Part shown: piece by piece, positions 32,588-44,570 of the stretch
Layout: each line of letters begins with the position of its first letter
Numbering within the stretch: the stretch's first letter is position 1
DNA from: Isochrysis galbana
Taxonomy: Eukaryota; Haptophyta; Isochrysidales; Isochrysidaceae
Assembly (NCBI GenBank): GCA_018136815.1
Contig: CM030934.1
Location: 2,805,070-2,869,069, forward strand
DNA: 64,000 nucleotides
Direction of reading: 5' to 3'
The notes under the pieces: generated by a model
The model's database searches: none
Seen by the model: the letters and a program-made list of their open reading frames with translations, nothing else
Told to the model about the DNA's origin: nothing
Made by a program: the position numbers and the translations under genes

Positions 32588-34248
32588 ATGCTCGATCTCT
32601 CGCACGTCAGCACGCCCGGTGGCACCACCACCGAGCCACCGCAGCAGGGCACTGGCCTCAACTGGCGGCTTCCCGCACCCACCTTCGCAAGGCTTGCAAA
32701 GTCGGTCAGCTATTTCAGCGGCTTCAGCTCGGACGAGAAGAGCGCACGCACGTCGAACTGCTCCGACTCGGGCCGTCACACTGGGCGCAAGGACAATCGC
32801 CCGCTCCACCAGGTTGCCGAGGTTCTGAGTCTGCAGAGCGAGGCGCTCGCTCAGCTAATGAACGAAGCCTCGGCCGCCCTCGAGCTTCGCGAGTGTCTCA
32901 ACGAGCTCATCGCCACGGAGGCAAATTACGTCACAGACCTGAAGGAGGTGACTCATGTCTTCGTCGAGCCTCTCCGTGCCGTGCTGCCCGCCAACAAGCT
33001 GTACGCCATCTTCTCGAACCTCGTGCAGCTCAAGGAGCTCCACAGTGGATTCCATCAAGACCTGGTCAAAGCGCAAAAGGAGATTGACAATGACTATGGG
33101 CTGAGCGCCGTCACCGCCTTCGCCAAGATGATGCCTTACTTCAAAATGTGCGCACTCCTCCGCTGAGCGCCTCCTCGCCGCGTGCTGCCGGGTGCCGTTC
33201 GTGGCCTGCTGCAGACTGATTGAGAGCGAGGTTTGCTTTGCAGCACTCAGCCAGCCTGCCTTCCCTTGTCTTTGCGCCATGCAGGTACACCGCATACTGC
33301 TCCAACTACCCGAACGTGGCTTCGGCTCTGAGCGGAGTGAGGGAGGAGTTCGCCGACGCTGCCACTCTGCTGGATCAGGCCGAGTCGTCCCACGGCGTCT
33401 CGCTCCAGGCTCTCCTTTTCCGCCCTGTTCAACGGCTCTGCATCTATCCCCTCCTTCTGCAGAAGATGTCGCGCTCGTCGGCAGAGGGATCGGAGGTTCG
33501 CGAGAAGTGCGAGCTTGTCTTCCACTCTATGCAGGAGCTCAATGTCGAGGTGAACGAGACTATCCGGCGTGTGGAGGCCAATCTCCGCACCATGACGGCC
33601 TTGATGTCGGTCGAGAACATGGAATGCTTGGTCGAGGCGGGCCGCCAGCTCCACGTCGAGGTGAACGTGGACATGAAGTGCCCGACGGCCAATGCGCTCT
33701 CCTCCTGGGGCAAGCGGCGTTCGTACAAGTGGTACATCCTCTCTGACTACCTCCTCATCTGCAAGCCACGCAAGGGGGGCGACACGTTCGTTAAGAGGGC
33801 GCTCTGGCCGCTCGCCGACCTCCTTGTGGCACCGGCCAACGTCTCCTTCATCGGCATGCGGCTGAAGTGGAAGGACGGGCGGGTGGAAGAGGGCTCGACC
33901 TCGTCGTTTGGGGCCGTCTCGCACTCCTCCGGCTCAACATCGCACACCGAATCCTGGAGACGCGTGACCAAATCGAGCGTGAGCGGCAGGTCTGAGGGCA
34001 CGAGCGTCGATCAACCACAAGATAGCCTTAGGTCCGGTGAACACCCAGTCTACACCACCCAGCACAGGGGCGGCAAGCCAGACAAGCCCGAGGTGTTCCG
34101 TCTCTGCTTCGAGGGGGTTGAGTACAAGTGCTGGGCGAATTCACAGGCGGAGATGCTCACTTTGGTCGACCAGTTGAGCAACTTCATCACATCGCACCAG
34201 CACATGAGGGAGGACATTCAAAAGCGCGTCGCCGCCACTGCAGGGTAG
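32588..34248 (+). CDS. Rho guanine-nucleotide exchange factor (DH-PH), two exons
   Basis: A Dbl-homology exchange factor that would activate Rho/Rac-type GTPases at membranes or the actin cytoskeleton. Exons are 32588-33147 and 33285-34248 (GT-AG, phase 2), giving 507 residues. The DH domain starts about residue 100 with LRECLNELIATEANYVTDLKEV, the conserved CR1 region, passes YCSNYPNVASAL (CR2 region) and contains the diagnostic CR3 helix FRPVQRLCIYPLLLQKM at about 232-248. A PH domain follows, from RRSYKWYILSDYLLICKP to VEYKCWANSQAEMLTLVDQLSNF, split by a Ser-rich insert of about 60 residues. The N-terminal 95 residues are disordered and Ser/Thr-rich. No catalytic or lipid-binding domain other than DH-PH is seen. 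The first ATG after the GA tract is used as start. Confidence 0.92.
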
Positions 34249-35034
34249 GAGCCTTACAGATCGTGTGCGTCTTTTCCCCCTCTCGGGGAGAGCATTGCGA
34301 CCTCGGCCATTTGTATCGCAGCATTTGCGAATTGGACACCACGAGCGATAGCCTTCGTGGTCCACTGCTATTTTTATGTGCCAACGTGAGTAAACCTCAT
34401 CGATGCTCTCCGGCCTTCTCACCCAAGCGAAGCAAGGCCTAAGATATTGTGGATGTGAAGCGCGCAACTGGCGCCGCCGAAACTCTAACCGAACAGCCCA
34501 TCCGTCCAACTGTTTGATGAGATTGTATGCAAGCGATTCAGACCACGAGCTCGCGTCCTTGTGCGGATCAAGACGCGCGAGCGCCAAGGATGAAGGGATA
34601 GCGCGCACTCGTGTGGACGGCATGACAGCTATTCCTCCACGGAGGGGCCGCGGTGATGAGGCCATTATTGTGATGTTCAAAACCAAGGAGATTTGTTCAT
34701 TTGTGTCGTATCCATTTGTCCATTTTCCAGCTCTCGTCTCTCGAGGACCTTTCGGCACGTGACTCCATGAGCCCACTTGTCTTAACACGTACGCGCCAAC
34801 AGCCACAAAGCAGCCACAAACATTTGGAGAGGCGCCAGCTGACACTCTCGCAGTGTTTGTGTCTCCGGCTTGCCGTTGCCGTGCTTATTTTTTTGCGATT
34901 TGTGACTTTATGACTGAGCTTGAGTCTCATCAACATCAACAATCCTGCCTAATAAGTGTATACAGCATACAATTTTTCCATCACGTGTCATGTGGAGCAC
35001 AACGCACAACGTAAGTTAATACTTGAGGTTCGTT
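34249..35034. other. Intergenic, nothing recognised
   Basis: 3' flank of the RhoGEF gene with only short ORFs. No repeat family shared with the rest of the window was seen. Confidence 0.35.
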
Positions 35035-35100
35035 CATCCATGATGGGGCACGAGCCCCCCCCCCCTCGCCTCTCCACCCCTCCCCTCAAACTATCTTCAA
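35035..35100 (-). mobile_element. Inverted arm of the foldback-element family
   Basis: GATGGGGCACGAGCCCCCC followed by CTCTCCACCCCTCCCC is the reverse complement of the GGAGTGGAGAG...GGCTCGTGCCCC arm at 18250-18295 and 59465-59505. Only one arm is present. Confidence 0.5.
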
Positions 35101-35224
35101 AAAGAAAGGGCCATGGTGGAGCGCGCGTCGCTCCCCTCCCCCCTTCCCCCCCCACCCGTCACCTCCGCCGCGCCGGCAGATCGGGCCATGGGCGGGCGGT
35201 AGTAAGTCGCGGTTGTAGGTTGTT

Positions 35225-35670
35225 GTGTAGGCCTGGGCGCTTGCTGTACGTTGATTGAAGGCTCTGGCTGGTGCTTTCTAGTCCGTGTTTCCATAATGCT
35301 TTTCTCGCATTCAAGTAGTTTAAGATCCACTTGGTCTAAAGGGCCTTTACGTGGGTCGGCCAGTGCACGAGCCCTAGCCCCATCATCCTAGGCTCGCGCT
35401 CTTTCCGTGTGATATGGCGTAGTGTGGGTATTTTATCCACTTGTTTTGTCTTTTAGTGTATGGGCTTGACCAGAGGACAGCTTCCGCTGCCCTTTGCACA
35501 CGGGTGTAAAACCACTTAGGGGCGGCCAGCGTTTGTAGCCAGTACTTAGGTTTAAGTTTAAACCTTTTAATAATATTAATAGTCTCACTGCACACGCGGC
35601 CGTGGACCCTCTGCTTTCTTCTCACGCAGGCCAAAAACTTCCTACACCCCTCCGACAGTCAATTTCAAAT
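35225..35670 (-). pseudogene. Degenerate LINE reverse-transcriptase remnant
   Basis: On the minus strand the frame reads HGRVCSETINIIKRFKLKP, then YWLQTLAAPKWFYTRVQ and ISHGKSASL, shifts by one base and continues GLGLVHWPTHVKAL, a stop, then TKWILNYLNARKALWKHGL. The phrase G-L-G-L ... H-x-KAL-x-x-KWI-L is the conserved thumb-region signature of LINE reverse transcriptases. One stop codon and one frameshift show that it is dead. The segment 35565-35670 has a second, more decayed copy at 6945-7060. Confidence 0.6.
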
Positions 35671-36340
35671 GCCCGTCATTGGCTTTCCCCGTTCTCCCGA
35701 TGAGCCCGTTCCGGGCTCCCCGGATGAACCGTGCGCCGCGCTAGCCGCCGGTGCCGGTGCGCCTTCGCGGCTCGTTTCCAAAGAGGAAACGAGCATCGCT
35801 CCGACAAGCACAAAATCCGCGCTCGCGCCTTCGGCCGTCGCCCCTCCGAGTTTCCATGGCGGAGAGGACCTTTCATTCCCCGCCCAAGAGTCACCCGATG
35901 CCCCATCCGAACCCGAGCCACGAGCCACCCAAGCCACCCCAAGCCAAGGTTGGAGCTCCAAAGAGCTCCGCCTCCCTCCTTGAAGAACTCCTCCTCCCAG
36001 CGCCGCCCAAGTTGGTCCAAGAGGCGCCTCCGCCCACCGAAGTCGTGCCACCCCCGCGGGGCCCCGACTTCACTCCCCTCCCTCACGGGAGCCGGCATTG
36101 CTCCACCCGCCGTAGCCGAAGACCCACCGCCGGTTTTCCAACTAAGGTCCTAACGACACTACTACAACAAGTTCTCTAGTAAAAAACTCCTCAATGACAG
36201 GAGAGGAAAGGAGAGAGAGAGGATGAGACTCACGACCTCACGATGAGAGGCAAAGTACCACTTTACTTTCGTACTCGTACTTCTACAGCAAGTAGAGTAC
36301 TCTAGAGTACTTCATTTACTTTTAGTAGTACTAGTTTAGG
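35671..36340. other. Pro/Ser-rich open frames of doubtful coding value
   Basis: Two overlapping plus-strand frames of 104 and 142 codons and an antisense frame share one GC-rich stretch rich in Pro, Ser and Ala. None resembles a known protein. I do not call a gene. Confidence 0.3.
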
Positions 36341-36403
36341 TAGATAGAGTAGAGAAGAGAGGAAGAAGCGGGAAGAGGGGAGAGCAAGAGAGAGCTCGGA
36401 GCG

Positions 36404-38846
36404 ATGTGGCGCTCTCTCGCTCTGCTGCTTCTCTCCGCCCTCTGCTGGCGCGCGGGCGCACAGGAGTGGCTGGGTGCGATTCAGCGCGGCTTCGCGGCCC
36501 AATCATCCTCTCGCTGGGACGACGCGGTCTCCGCATACACCTCCGCCGTTCAGAGCGGAGCTGTGCCTGCGGAGCATCAGCTCTCTGTCGCCTCAAACCT
36601 CGCTCTCTGCCTTCAGAGGGCAGGACGGCTTGACGAGGCGCTTGAATGGTTCGACAAGGTCCTCAAGGCACACCCGGAGAACGCCGACGCCCACCACAAC
36701 CGAGGGAACGTGCTCTACCAGATGCAGCGCCATGCGGAGGCAGCCAACGCTTTCGGGAGAGCGGTGCAGATCGTGCCTACGGATGCAGAGTCGCTCTTCA
36801 ACCAAGGAAACGCGTGGGCTAAGATGGGCGAGCACAAGACGGCCGCGGATGCCTTTGGCGCTGTGCTCAAGCTCAACCCACGCGACGCGCACGCCGCGTA
36901 TAACAGAGCCAACGCGCTGAGTGCCGCGGGCAAGGCAGAGGACGCCATTGCAGCCTATAGGACGACTGTGGCCATCGACCCGCGCTACTCGGCAGCGTAC
37001 TCGAACTTAGGGCTAGAGTTCTCATCATCCGGCCGCTACTCAGAGGCGGCCGCGGCGCTTCGGTCGGCCATTGATCTCGAGCCGCGCGATGACGCCTCCT
37101 ACACAGCGCTGGGGTACGCTCTCAAGTCAATTCCGTTGGCCGACGCCGGCTTAGGTGGCCAAGAAGACGCTGCCGCTGCCTTTCGTACCGCGCTCAAGAT
37201 CAATCCAAAGTCTTCCAATGCATATGCTGGTTTGGCATCGGTGCTCAAGTCGAGCGATCCTGAGGCTGCGGCCGTGGCCTTTGCTGCCGCCGCTGATGAT
37301 GAGGAAGCGGTGGCGGCCGCCACTGCTGTCACAGTCTGGTTAGATAAGCTAGCAGGGGAAGCGCCAACTGCGGAATTCAGCCCTGCTAGCGCGCCCGCCG
37401 AGGAGCCAGCCTACCCGGATGTCTTCGAGAAGGCTCCGCGCTGCTCCTCGATAGCTTTTGCCGATGTGCTCGCTGGTGGCTCACAGGCACTCCTCAAAGG
37501 TGGCCCACGATTGCTATTGAATGCCACTGCGGGCTGGCATGCAAGTGGCTGGGACGACGATGCGCTACGTGAGGCAGTGGGTGAGCAAATTGTTGATATG
37601 ATGGTGATGCCGACAACAACACACCCCACACTTGATGCCGCCAACGACGCTCTCGTCGAGCCGGCGCGTGCGCCCGTCAAAATCGCCGACTTCTTGCGTT
37701 TGACTGGGGGGGATATTTGCAGCGATAGCGAAAGAGGAGCGTCATGCTTGGTGGAGCGCGTGCCTTTCGAGGCGTATGTGGCACAGCTCAATCTTCTGAG
37801 ATTACCGCAGCTGCTCTCAAGCATCTGCCTAAGCCGCGCGCTGCCTCCTGAGCACCTGACTGTGGCGAATCTGTGGATTGGTGGAGCCCTTATGAAGAAC
37901 GGCTTGCACTTTGACCTCTACGACAACTTGCTCTTCCAACTCCGTGGAACGAAGCGTGCGCTGCTCTTCCCGCCGGAGGACGCGCAGCACCTGTACTATG
38001 GGCCGGCCAAAATTCGCCGACATGAGTTTGATGCTGAGCAGGGGCGCATTAGCAATCACACCTCTTTTGACAAGGTGCGCATCCTTCGCCCCGGCTATGC
38101 TAGGCCCCAGCAGGGCGCGTTCGGAGCTGGTATTGGCGCGAGTTTGCCTGCCGCGGTGTTCCCCCGTGGGCTCATTGGGAGCGACGCGCCTCATTTCCTA
38201 CGCGAGTTGTCGCGCTGTCTTCTGTATTGTGCTTAAGTGCCTTTGTGCGATGATTCCACAGGTTCGTCACAACGTCGCCAAGATCAACGTGTTTGCGGGC
38301 GACGTCGCCACTACGCACCCCAAAGTGGCCACCGCTTCGCCAATGGTCTGCGAGCTGAATGCGGGGGACGCGCTCTTCCTGCCTCGTGGATGGCATCACG
38401 CGGTGATATCCTCGTCTCAGGTGCGCGTGTATGGCAGTGGACGTTTGCCGAGATGCCTCATCCTCTCATCCCACACAGCCACGGGTATCGATCTCCGAGG
38501 GTGCGATTGTCTAGCCTCGTTGGGAGCTTCTTGTGTGACCATCCACAAGAAGCCCCATTTTCCCAACGAAGGATCGGAAGGATGGGGACAGCCTTGGTCA
38601 TACATGTGGCGAGACGTGGGGAGAGGCCAAATTTCGCAAATGGGAATGCGGCCAAGCTCACATTCCCCATGTTTTGCACTGCAGGAATTGCATCGCAACC
38701 TAGCGGTAAACCTCTGGTATGACACTTCTGCAGCAACAGCCGGTGCACGCTTCTCGTCTCTCTCGGAGATGTTTCAGGGGAGCGGGTGTGGAGATGGCGG
38801 CATGAGCACAACGGAAGCACAGCCCGCCGTCAAACAGGAGCTCTAG
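36404..38846 (+). CDS. Secretory-pathway TPR protein with C-terminal JmjC/cupin dioxygenase domain, three exons
   Basis: Exons 36404-38074, 38262-38420 and 38685-38846 (all phase 0, GT-AG) give 663 residues. The first 19 residues, MWRSLALLLLSALCWRAGA, form a signal peptide. About seven TPR repeats follow (residues 25-300), with typical NRGNVLYQMQRHAEAANAFGRAVQ, NQGNAWAKMGEHKTAADAF and NLGLEFSSSGRYSEAAAAL helices. The C-terminal half is a cupin_8/JmjC domain with the iron-binding HFD at 502-504 and the distal His in PRGWHHAVIS (about 603), then NLWYD. The family comprises 2-oxoglutarate/Fe(II) oxygenases, often protein hydroxylases. The signal peptide argues for a role in the ER, Golgi or outside the cell rather than in chromatin. 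The C-terminus AVKQEL contains a SUMO-consensus-like VKQE, odd for a secreted protein and probably chance. Confidence 0.88.
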
Positions 38847-41150
38847 GTCGTTGGCGGGGCGGGATCACGGCGGTCCTCGTTGCTGACAAGTTTCTTTTGC
38901 ACAAATGCACGCTAAAGTCCTTTGCGTGCTGCACCATACGATGAGGAACCAGGCTTGTGTGCTCTAACTTGCTGTGCTGCCCATGGTTTCGCATATGATG
39001 AATCAGACCCGGTAATCGACTGGAGTGTCATAAGACTATGAAAGATGGAGGTTGTCCCAACCTACGTGACGTGCGCTGAGGCGGCTTGCGTTCATTCGGT
39101 ACCGGGGGGAGGAGAGGCAAGTTGGCGGCACGTTGATTCGGCCCCCACCGGCGAAAAGCGTCCCTCCTGCCCCGGGCTTGTGTGTTAATTCGATGCTAGT
39201 CTTGAATCGCCGGAGGAGGAGTAATATGGAGATTTCCAGTATAACACAACACCCCAATTATTTGTGATGCTTAGGACGTTTGACGTTTGCCTCAACCTCT
39301 ATTTGCTTGCGACGCTTCTGCTTCTGCTTTATTCGGGCTCATGCACCCTGTTGCGGGTAGGGGGGGTTGTTCATACCTCTTCGCATCTTTCCCGCCATTA
39401 GGTTTCCTCGCGTGACCCCCCTTCGTTGTCTAGTTCCGTATCACGCTCACCTTTCCCGCCCGCTCCCGATAGGATCGTCCCCTCACGTCCCTCTTTCCCA
39501 TTTCTCGCCTCGTCTCTCCTTCCCTCTCTCCCCGTTCCCACTGAGTGTCTTCCGCCCACTGTCGTCTCTTTCTTTTCCCGCGCGTTCTCTTCTTCCCCCC
39601 CCCGCGTGTCTTCTCTTGGTCCGGTAGCTTTTGTACGCTCAGCGCTATCGCTTGAGCGCTCCTGTGGCCTTCCGCCCTGTGTGCCCTTCGTCCTCGTTCT
39701 CGTCTCGCGTGACCGCATGTCGGTCGAGGTCCCTCGCTCGTCCTCAGCTCCTCCGATGCGTGCCTCCCATGTGTCCGGTGGCCCGTGCCCCATGTCTCTG
39801 GACTGTACCTCACATGTTACATACATCAATCCTCTTGCCCCCACATGCAACACAGCCACAGCTCCACTCCATCCCACACACACCCTAAATTCGGGTTGTT
39901 GTATGCCCTTTGCTCCCTGTGGCCACCGCCACCGATACAGCGAGTGTGAACGCCGAAGTGTACGAGGCTCTTGCTTTCTTAATTATGTGTAATTAAATGA
40001 ATCTGGCGATTGCAAGGCGTATGGGGCTCACGTTTAGGGTTAGGCTATTAAGCCTCACCACCACCATACGCCCGCCCCTCCCGGCCAGCCCCCAGCGCCG
40101 TGCGTGCCCTGCTTCCCCCCCAGCGCCCCCCACCCCCACTGGAATCGACCTAGCAGGGGACGGCGTCGATGGGGCTCAAGACGGAGGAGGCCGAGTTGGA
40201 GGATACCTGCAGCATGCGCAGGGACCACAAGATTGCCCGTGCCTGTTTTCGTCGATCGGGCGGGGAGCTCTCGTCCTTGGTAGTACACATGGGCCAGGAA
40301 TGCCCCGGAAACAGACCGATAAACAAGGAATGACAGGGTGCGCTGTTGGAAGGGGGAGTGCGCATGGGATAAGGGCGAAATCGTCGGGACCCCAAGGGAG
40401 AGTAGACCCAATGGCAGTGGATGGCATCTTCAAATGTTTTTTGCTTTCATTCATCCCCATCGCTTCCACTGTACACAGCCACCCCATCTCGTCCCACACA
40501 ATCACAACCGAGAAGAGGTACGGCGCACTTCTCGATGGGGCTGTCTTAGAAAATCGTCCATAACTCACATGCGGCTCGCACGGCTCGGGCCCAGCCGCGC
40601 GGCACAAATTCATGGAGCGCTATATTATGCTGCAAACAGTCTACCTACAATCCATCACTTCGCTCTGGACATTGATCTGCACAAATAAATGCACAATGTA
40701 TGCCGACGAGTTGACAACGATATTGGTCGTTGGAACCTTGGCCTAGATGCCTATGCAGTACACATGCAGTATTATCAAATGGTAAACAAGAGGGAACGGG
40801 TTTGAGCTCGAGGCTACAGATGAGCACCTGCCAACTACCCGATGATCCATTGACCGGGAAGGTGCGTCGAGCCCAACGAGTCCCCGTTGAAAGAGGATAC
40901 ATCGCCGACAACGAGCGTAAGAGCAGTATCATCAAGGGAGAGGCCTCTCTATGTTCAAGGAAGTAGCCTCCACTGGAAAGGCTAGCGAGGAGCGCGTATT
41001 CGAAGCGCGAAAAAGCCATCGACGCCGCACGGTTGGGTCGCACGGTCGGGACGGCACGGACCAATGATGTCGTTCAAGTTGAGAACGTCATTGTGCCAAG
41101 ATATCTAGAGCGGGGCGAGAGCTCACTTGTCTCAGCCGTCCCGAGCATGG
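38847..41150. other. Intergenic, no gene recognised
   Basis: Pyrimidine-rich frames (39400-39990) and short ORFs (40000-41100) are present but have no domains or coherent splice structure. A tract of CTTCTG units lies at 39310-39330. Confidence 0.35.
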
Positions 41151-43184
41151 TCATAAGCAGCTCGACAGGCACCTTCGCAACCCGACGCCCACGCAACAAG
41201 ACAAGAAGCCCTCGTCGTTGTCGCAGACATAGTGGCCGAGGGTGCAAAGCGACCAGTATGCACCGTTGTAGGCTTCTGAGGGCACCGCGTCCATGCAAGC
41301 GGGCGAGACCACGTAGCACCACGGCTTCTCGGTCAGCGTGCGAGACTGGCAGCCAATCGCGTCGACAATGAGCACACCATTACTGTAGGGCTGCTCTTGC
41401 GATATACACAGGCATTCGGCAGCCACCTGCGGCTGCGGCGATGGTGGTGGCGAAGAAACTTCGGTCGAGCCCTTGCACAAAAAGTAGGAGTGGACAAGGC
41501 TATCCGGGAAGCCTTCCGCTCCTTGCGAGAGTGCGATGACGGCGTGGTCGTCGCTGATGTTGCAGACGCGGATGTAGTGACCGAGCGTTGTGAGTTGAAA
41601 GTAGTCCTCGGTGCCGAGCGGTCCTGACAAGAGCTTACTCCCGCCATCACGCGATCGTTCGGTGCCGGCAGCGCGCACGTGCACGAACACCTTACTCCTC
41701 ATGCCGGGCGGCAGGTCGGCGTCGTACCCCCCGGGGGCGCGGAACGACACCCAGAGCTCTACATTTGTGTCAAAGTCGGGAATCCACGCGGTGCACTCAA
41801 TCCGGATGCTCGTGGTCCCATCGACCGTCGGTGTGAGGTGTAGTGAGCAAATTGTGAACAAGCCTGCTCTTTGGAATTCGCGCACGCTCTCCAAGGGTAT
41901 CCAGCCTAGTTGGAAGCGATGTGGAGCGTTGAATCTGCGGCGGAAGTGAGGACGGCGCGTCGTGAGGATCGGCTCTGCGCACGCTCTCGTGGCTCGTCCA
42001 CGGTAGTCTTGTACGCTGGAATCAAAGCAGGTGCGAGCCCACAAGGGCCCTTTGGGGAGACTGACCCTTTCCACTGAAGGCCGTTCCCCATCACACTCGA
42101 CTGGTCGCCATACTCGGTGTTCAGCCCAGACACGAGCCCGGCGTGGGCCAGGCCTACAGAACGGAACAAAACAATTGCGAATGACAGAAGGCGGTACTAG
42201 TGAGGTGGAGTCCCCGACGCTGCGGGCAGGCGGGTTTGGCCCCCAAGTGCAAGGGCATCGGGCGGGCTTCTCACCGAGGTTGTGACCGAACTCGTGCATG
42301 CGCACGCTGGGCTCGGGAGTGCGGATCATGCTCCAGCACGCGCCGGCGGTAAAGGAGCCACCCGGTCTAGCGCAGCCTATGGACGCGTAGCCGGCCCACT
42401 GGCACTTGGCAAAGTCGCTCGGCAGAAAGTACTCGCGGTGCGTGAACGATGACGGGTTGACGTTGTGCTGTGCGAGGACCCTCTGGTTGGCGAGGTCCAT
42501 CTCGGAGCTGGTGGGGCAGCCGAAGACGGGTGCCTGTTTGCCCATATTTACAGTGACGACTCGACCGCGACTCCTAGGCCAGCTCATGGCGCCGTAAGAC
42601 GAATCCTGGAAGCTGCCGTCGACACTCCCGCAGACGGAGCCGCCGTGAATTCGTACGCAATTGCCCTGAAGCTGGGTGCCCCACATGGCGGCGGCGGCGC
42701 ATCTCTCGTCGCAGTAGTCTGGACCCCCGTTGCTGTACACCATGCGTATCGTAATGAGGTCTCTTTCGTCACGAGTAGCGCGCGAGAAATCCCTTGAAGA
42801 GGAGGAGAAGCCATCTGCCTGCCCCTCCCTCTTCACAGGACGCTGGGTACTCAGCACTCTCTCGATAGTATACATGGTGAGCGCGGGGGGCGCCGGGTCT
42901 GCGTTCGCCCGCGGCGACGCTTCGCGCACAGGCGATAGCTCGAGCTCCGCCACGCCGCCCGGGTGTATGTCGAAGAGAGAAAAAGAGGAGGAGGAGATGA
43001 AGAGAGGCGGCTTCCCTCCTCTCTCGCAGCGGCCGTAGAGGAGCTGGGCAGCCGAGGGGGAGTGGATGTCCTCCACAAGAAGCTCCCAACGCAAGCAGAA
43101 GACTCGCTCGGAGACGGCGAGGGCAGGGAGGAGGAGGAGGAGGAGGGGAGGGAGGAGGTGGTGGTGGTGGTGAGGCTCAGCCAT
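41151..43184 (-). CDS. Secreted M11 (gametolysin-type) metallopeptidase, three exons
   Basis: A zinc endopeptidase of family M11, the metzincins that in Volvocales digest the cell wall during mating. Exons on the minus strand are 42275-43184, about 42075-42153 and 41151-41934, giving about 590 residues. After a His-rich leader and Leu-rich signal peptide (MAEP, five His, then LLPPLLLLLLPALA), the catalytic site spans the first junction: HEFGHNLG ends exon 1 and LAHAG begins exon 2, together HExxHxxGxxH at about residues 297-307. EYGDQSSVMG follows, with Met325 as the Met-turn, and exon 3 opens with FNAPHRFQLGW. The last 120 residues are Cys-rich. The second donor could be GTGGAA or GTCAGT nearby; both keep frame. 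The ATG at 43184 is preferred because the longer frame starts at TTG. Substrate in this organism is unknown. Confidence 0.9.
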   Translation of the reverse strand: MAEPHHHHHLLPPLLLLLLPALAVSERVFCLRWELLVEDIHSPSAAQLLYGRCERGGKPPLFISSSSFSLFDIHPGGVAELELSPVREASPRANADPAPPALTMYTIERVLSTQRPVKREGQADGFSSSSRDFSRATRDERDLITIRMVYSNGGPDYCDERCAAAAMWGTQLQGNCVRIHGGSVCGSVDGSFQDSSYGAMSWPRSRGRVVTVNMGKQAPVFGCPTSSEMDLANQRVLAQHNVNPSSFTHREYFLPSDFAKCQWAGYASIGCARPGGSFTAGACWSMIRTPEPSVRMHEFGHNLGEKPARCPCTWGPNPPARSVGDSTSLVPPSVIRNCFVPFCRPGPRRARVWAEHRVWRPVECDGERPSVERVSLPKGPLWARTCFDSSVQDYRGRATRACAEPILTTRRPHFRRRFNAPHRFQLGWIPLESVREFQRAGLFTICSLHLTPTVDGTTSIRIECTAWIPDFDTNVELWVSFRAPGGYDADLPPGMRSKVFVHVRAAGTERSRDGGSKLLSGPLGTEDYFQLTTLGHYIRVCNISDDHAVIALSQGAEGFPDSLVHSYFLCKGSTEVSSPPPSPQPQVAAECLCISQEQPYSNGVLIVDAIGCQSRTLTEKPWCYVVSPACMDAVPSEAYNGAYWSLCTLGHYVCDNDEGFLSCCVGVGLRRCLSSCL

Positions 43185-43374
43185 CGTCGGCACGTCGGGG
43201 ATGGAGGTGTGCGAGGGTGAAGAGCCCAAAAGAGAATGGAAGAAAGGGGGGAGAAGCGATGAAAGAAGGTGGGGATTTAAGGATTGGGGGGGATGAGATC
43301 TCGAGCCGGGGGAGCAAGAGAGTCTTCACGCGGGATGCTCATCAGAGAAGAGAAAGAGAGGGGGAGGTATTATT

Positions 43375-43920
<546 letters not shown>

Positions 43921-44379
43921 TGGTCTCTCCTGTGTCTCTGTCTCCCCTCTCTCCCTTTCACCTGCCTCCCCCCTTCCCCCTCCCTCTCTCTCTCCCTCCC
44001 CCCCCCCCCTCCTCTCCCTCACCTCCCCCGACGCGCCGGCTCAGCGCCCACTCTCGAGAGAGAAGAAACTCGTGGTCTACACAGAAATAATAAACTCGCA
44101 CCGACTCAGACCGAGGAGAGGAGGAGAACGCGATGGCGCCCCGCTCGCTTGTTCACAGATGCCGAGCTCGAGCCGCCGCCGCTGAGGGGAGCGACGGAGG
44201 GGCGCGCGACTTCTGTCCGAAAGAGGAAAGCACGACGCTTGAACAGTTCTGCTCTCAAGACGTGGACATGGGAGACCAAACTAACTGAGCTTCATATGTG
44301 GGCGATACTTGTTAGGCTTGCTCTTGATCTGATGACCGGAATACAACAATCATAGTCGAACACCCTCTGGATAAAAACT

Positions 44380-44570
44380 GAACTTTTAAAAAATATTCTT
44401 GAAGATGCCTACTACTATTGCTACCCACTGCCCTTTCCGCGTGGGTTCCCTTCGACAACGCCCTTGCCTCACCCTCACTCTCTCCTTTCCGCTCCCCCCC
44501 TCGTTCCTTTCCGTTCGGTTTCGGGGGGTCGACCCATGTCCCATGTGCACTACCTTGGGTCTAGCTTCGG
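44380..44570 (-). repeat. SINE-like repeat, inverted copy
   Basis: Reverse-complement copy of the 248-412 family: it starts AAAAAATATTCTTGAAGATGCC, contains CGCTCCCCCCCTCGTTCCTTTC and CGGTTTCGGGGGGTCGACCC, and ends GTGCACTACC. It is the best inverted copy in the window. Confidence 0.6.

Noticed and set aside
39426-39992. 188-codon plus-strand Ser/Pro-rich ORF
   Set aside because: Pyrimidine-rich DNA keeps the frame open; composition is explained by base bias.
44110-44290. Small ORF after the CT tract with ATG at 44132
   Set aside because: It stops almost at once after an Ala-rich stretch and shows no splice donor or domain.
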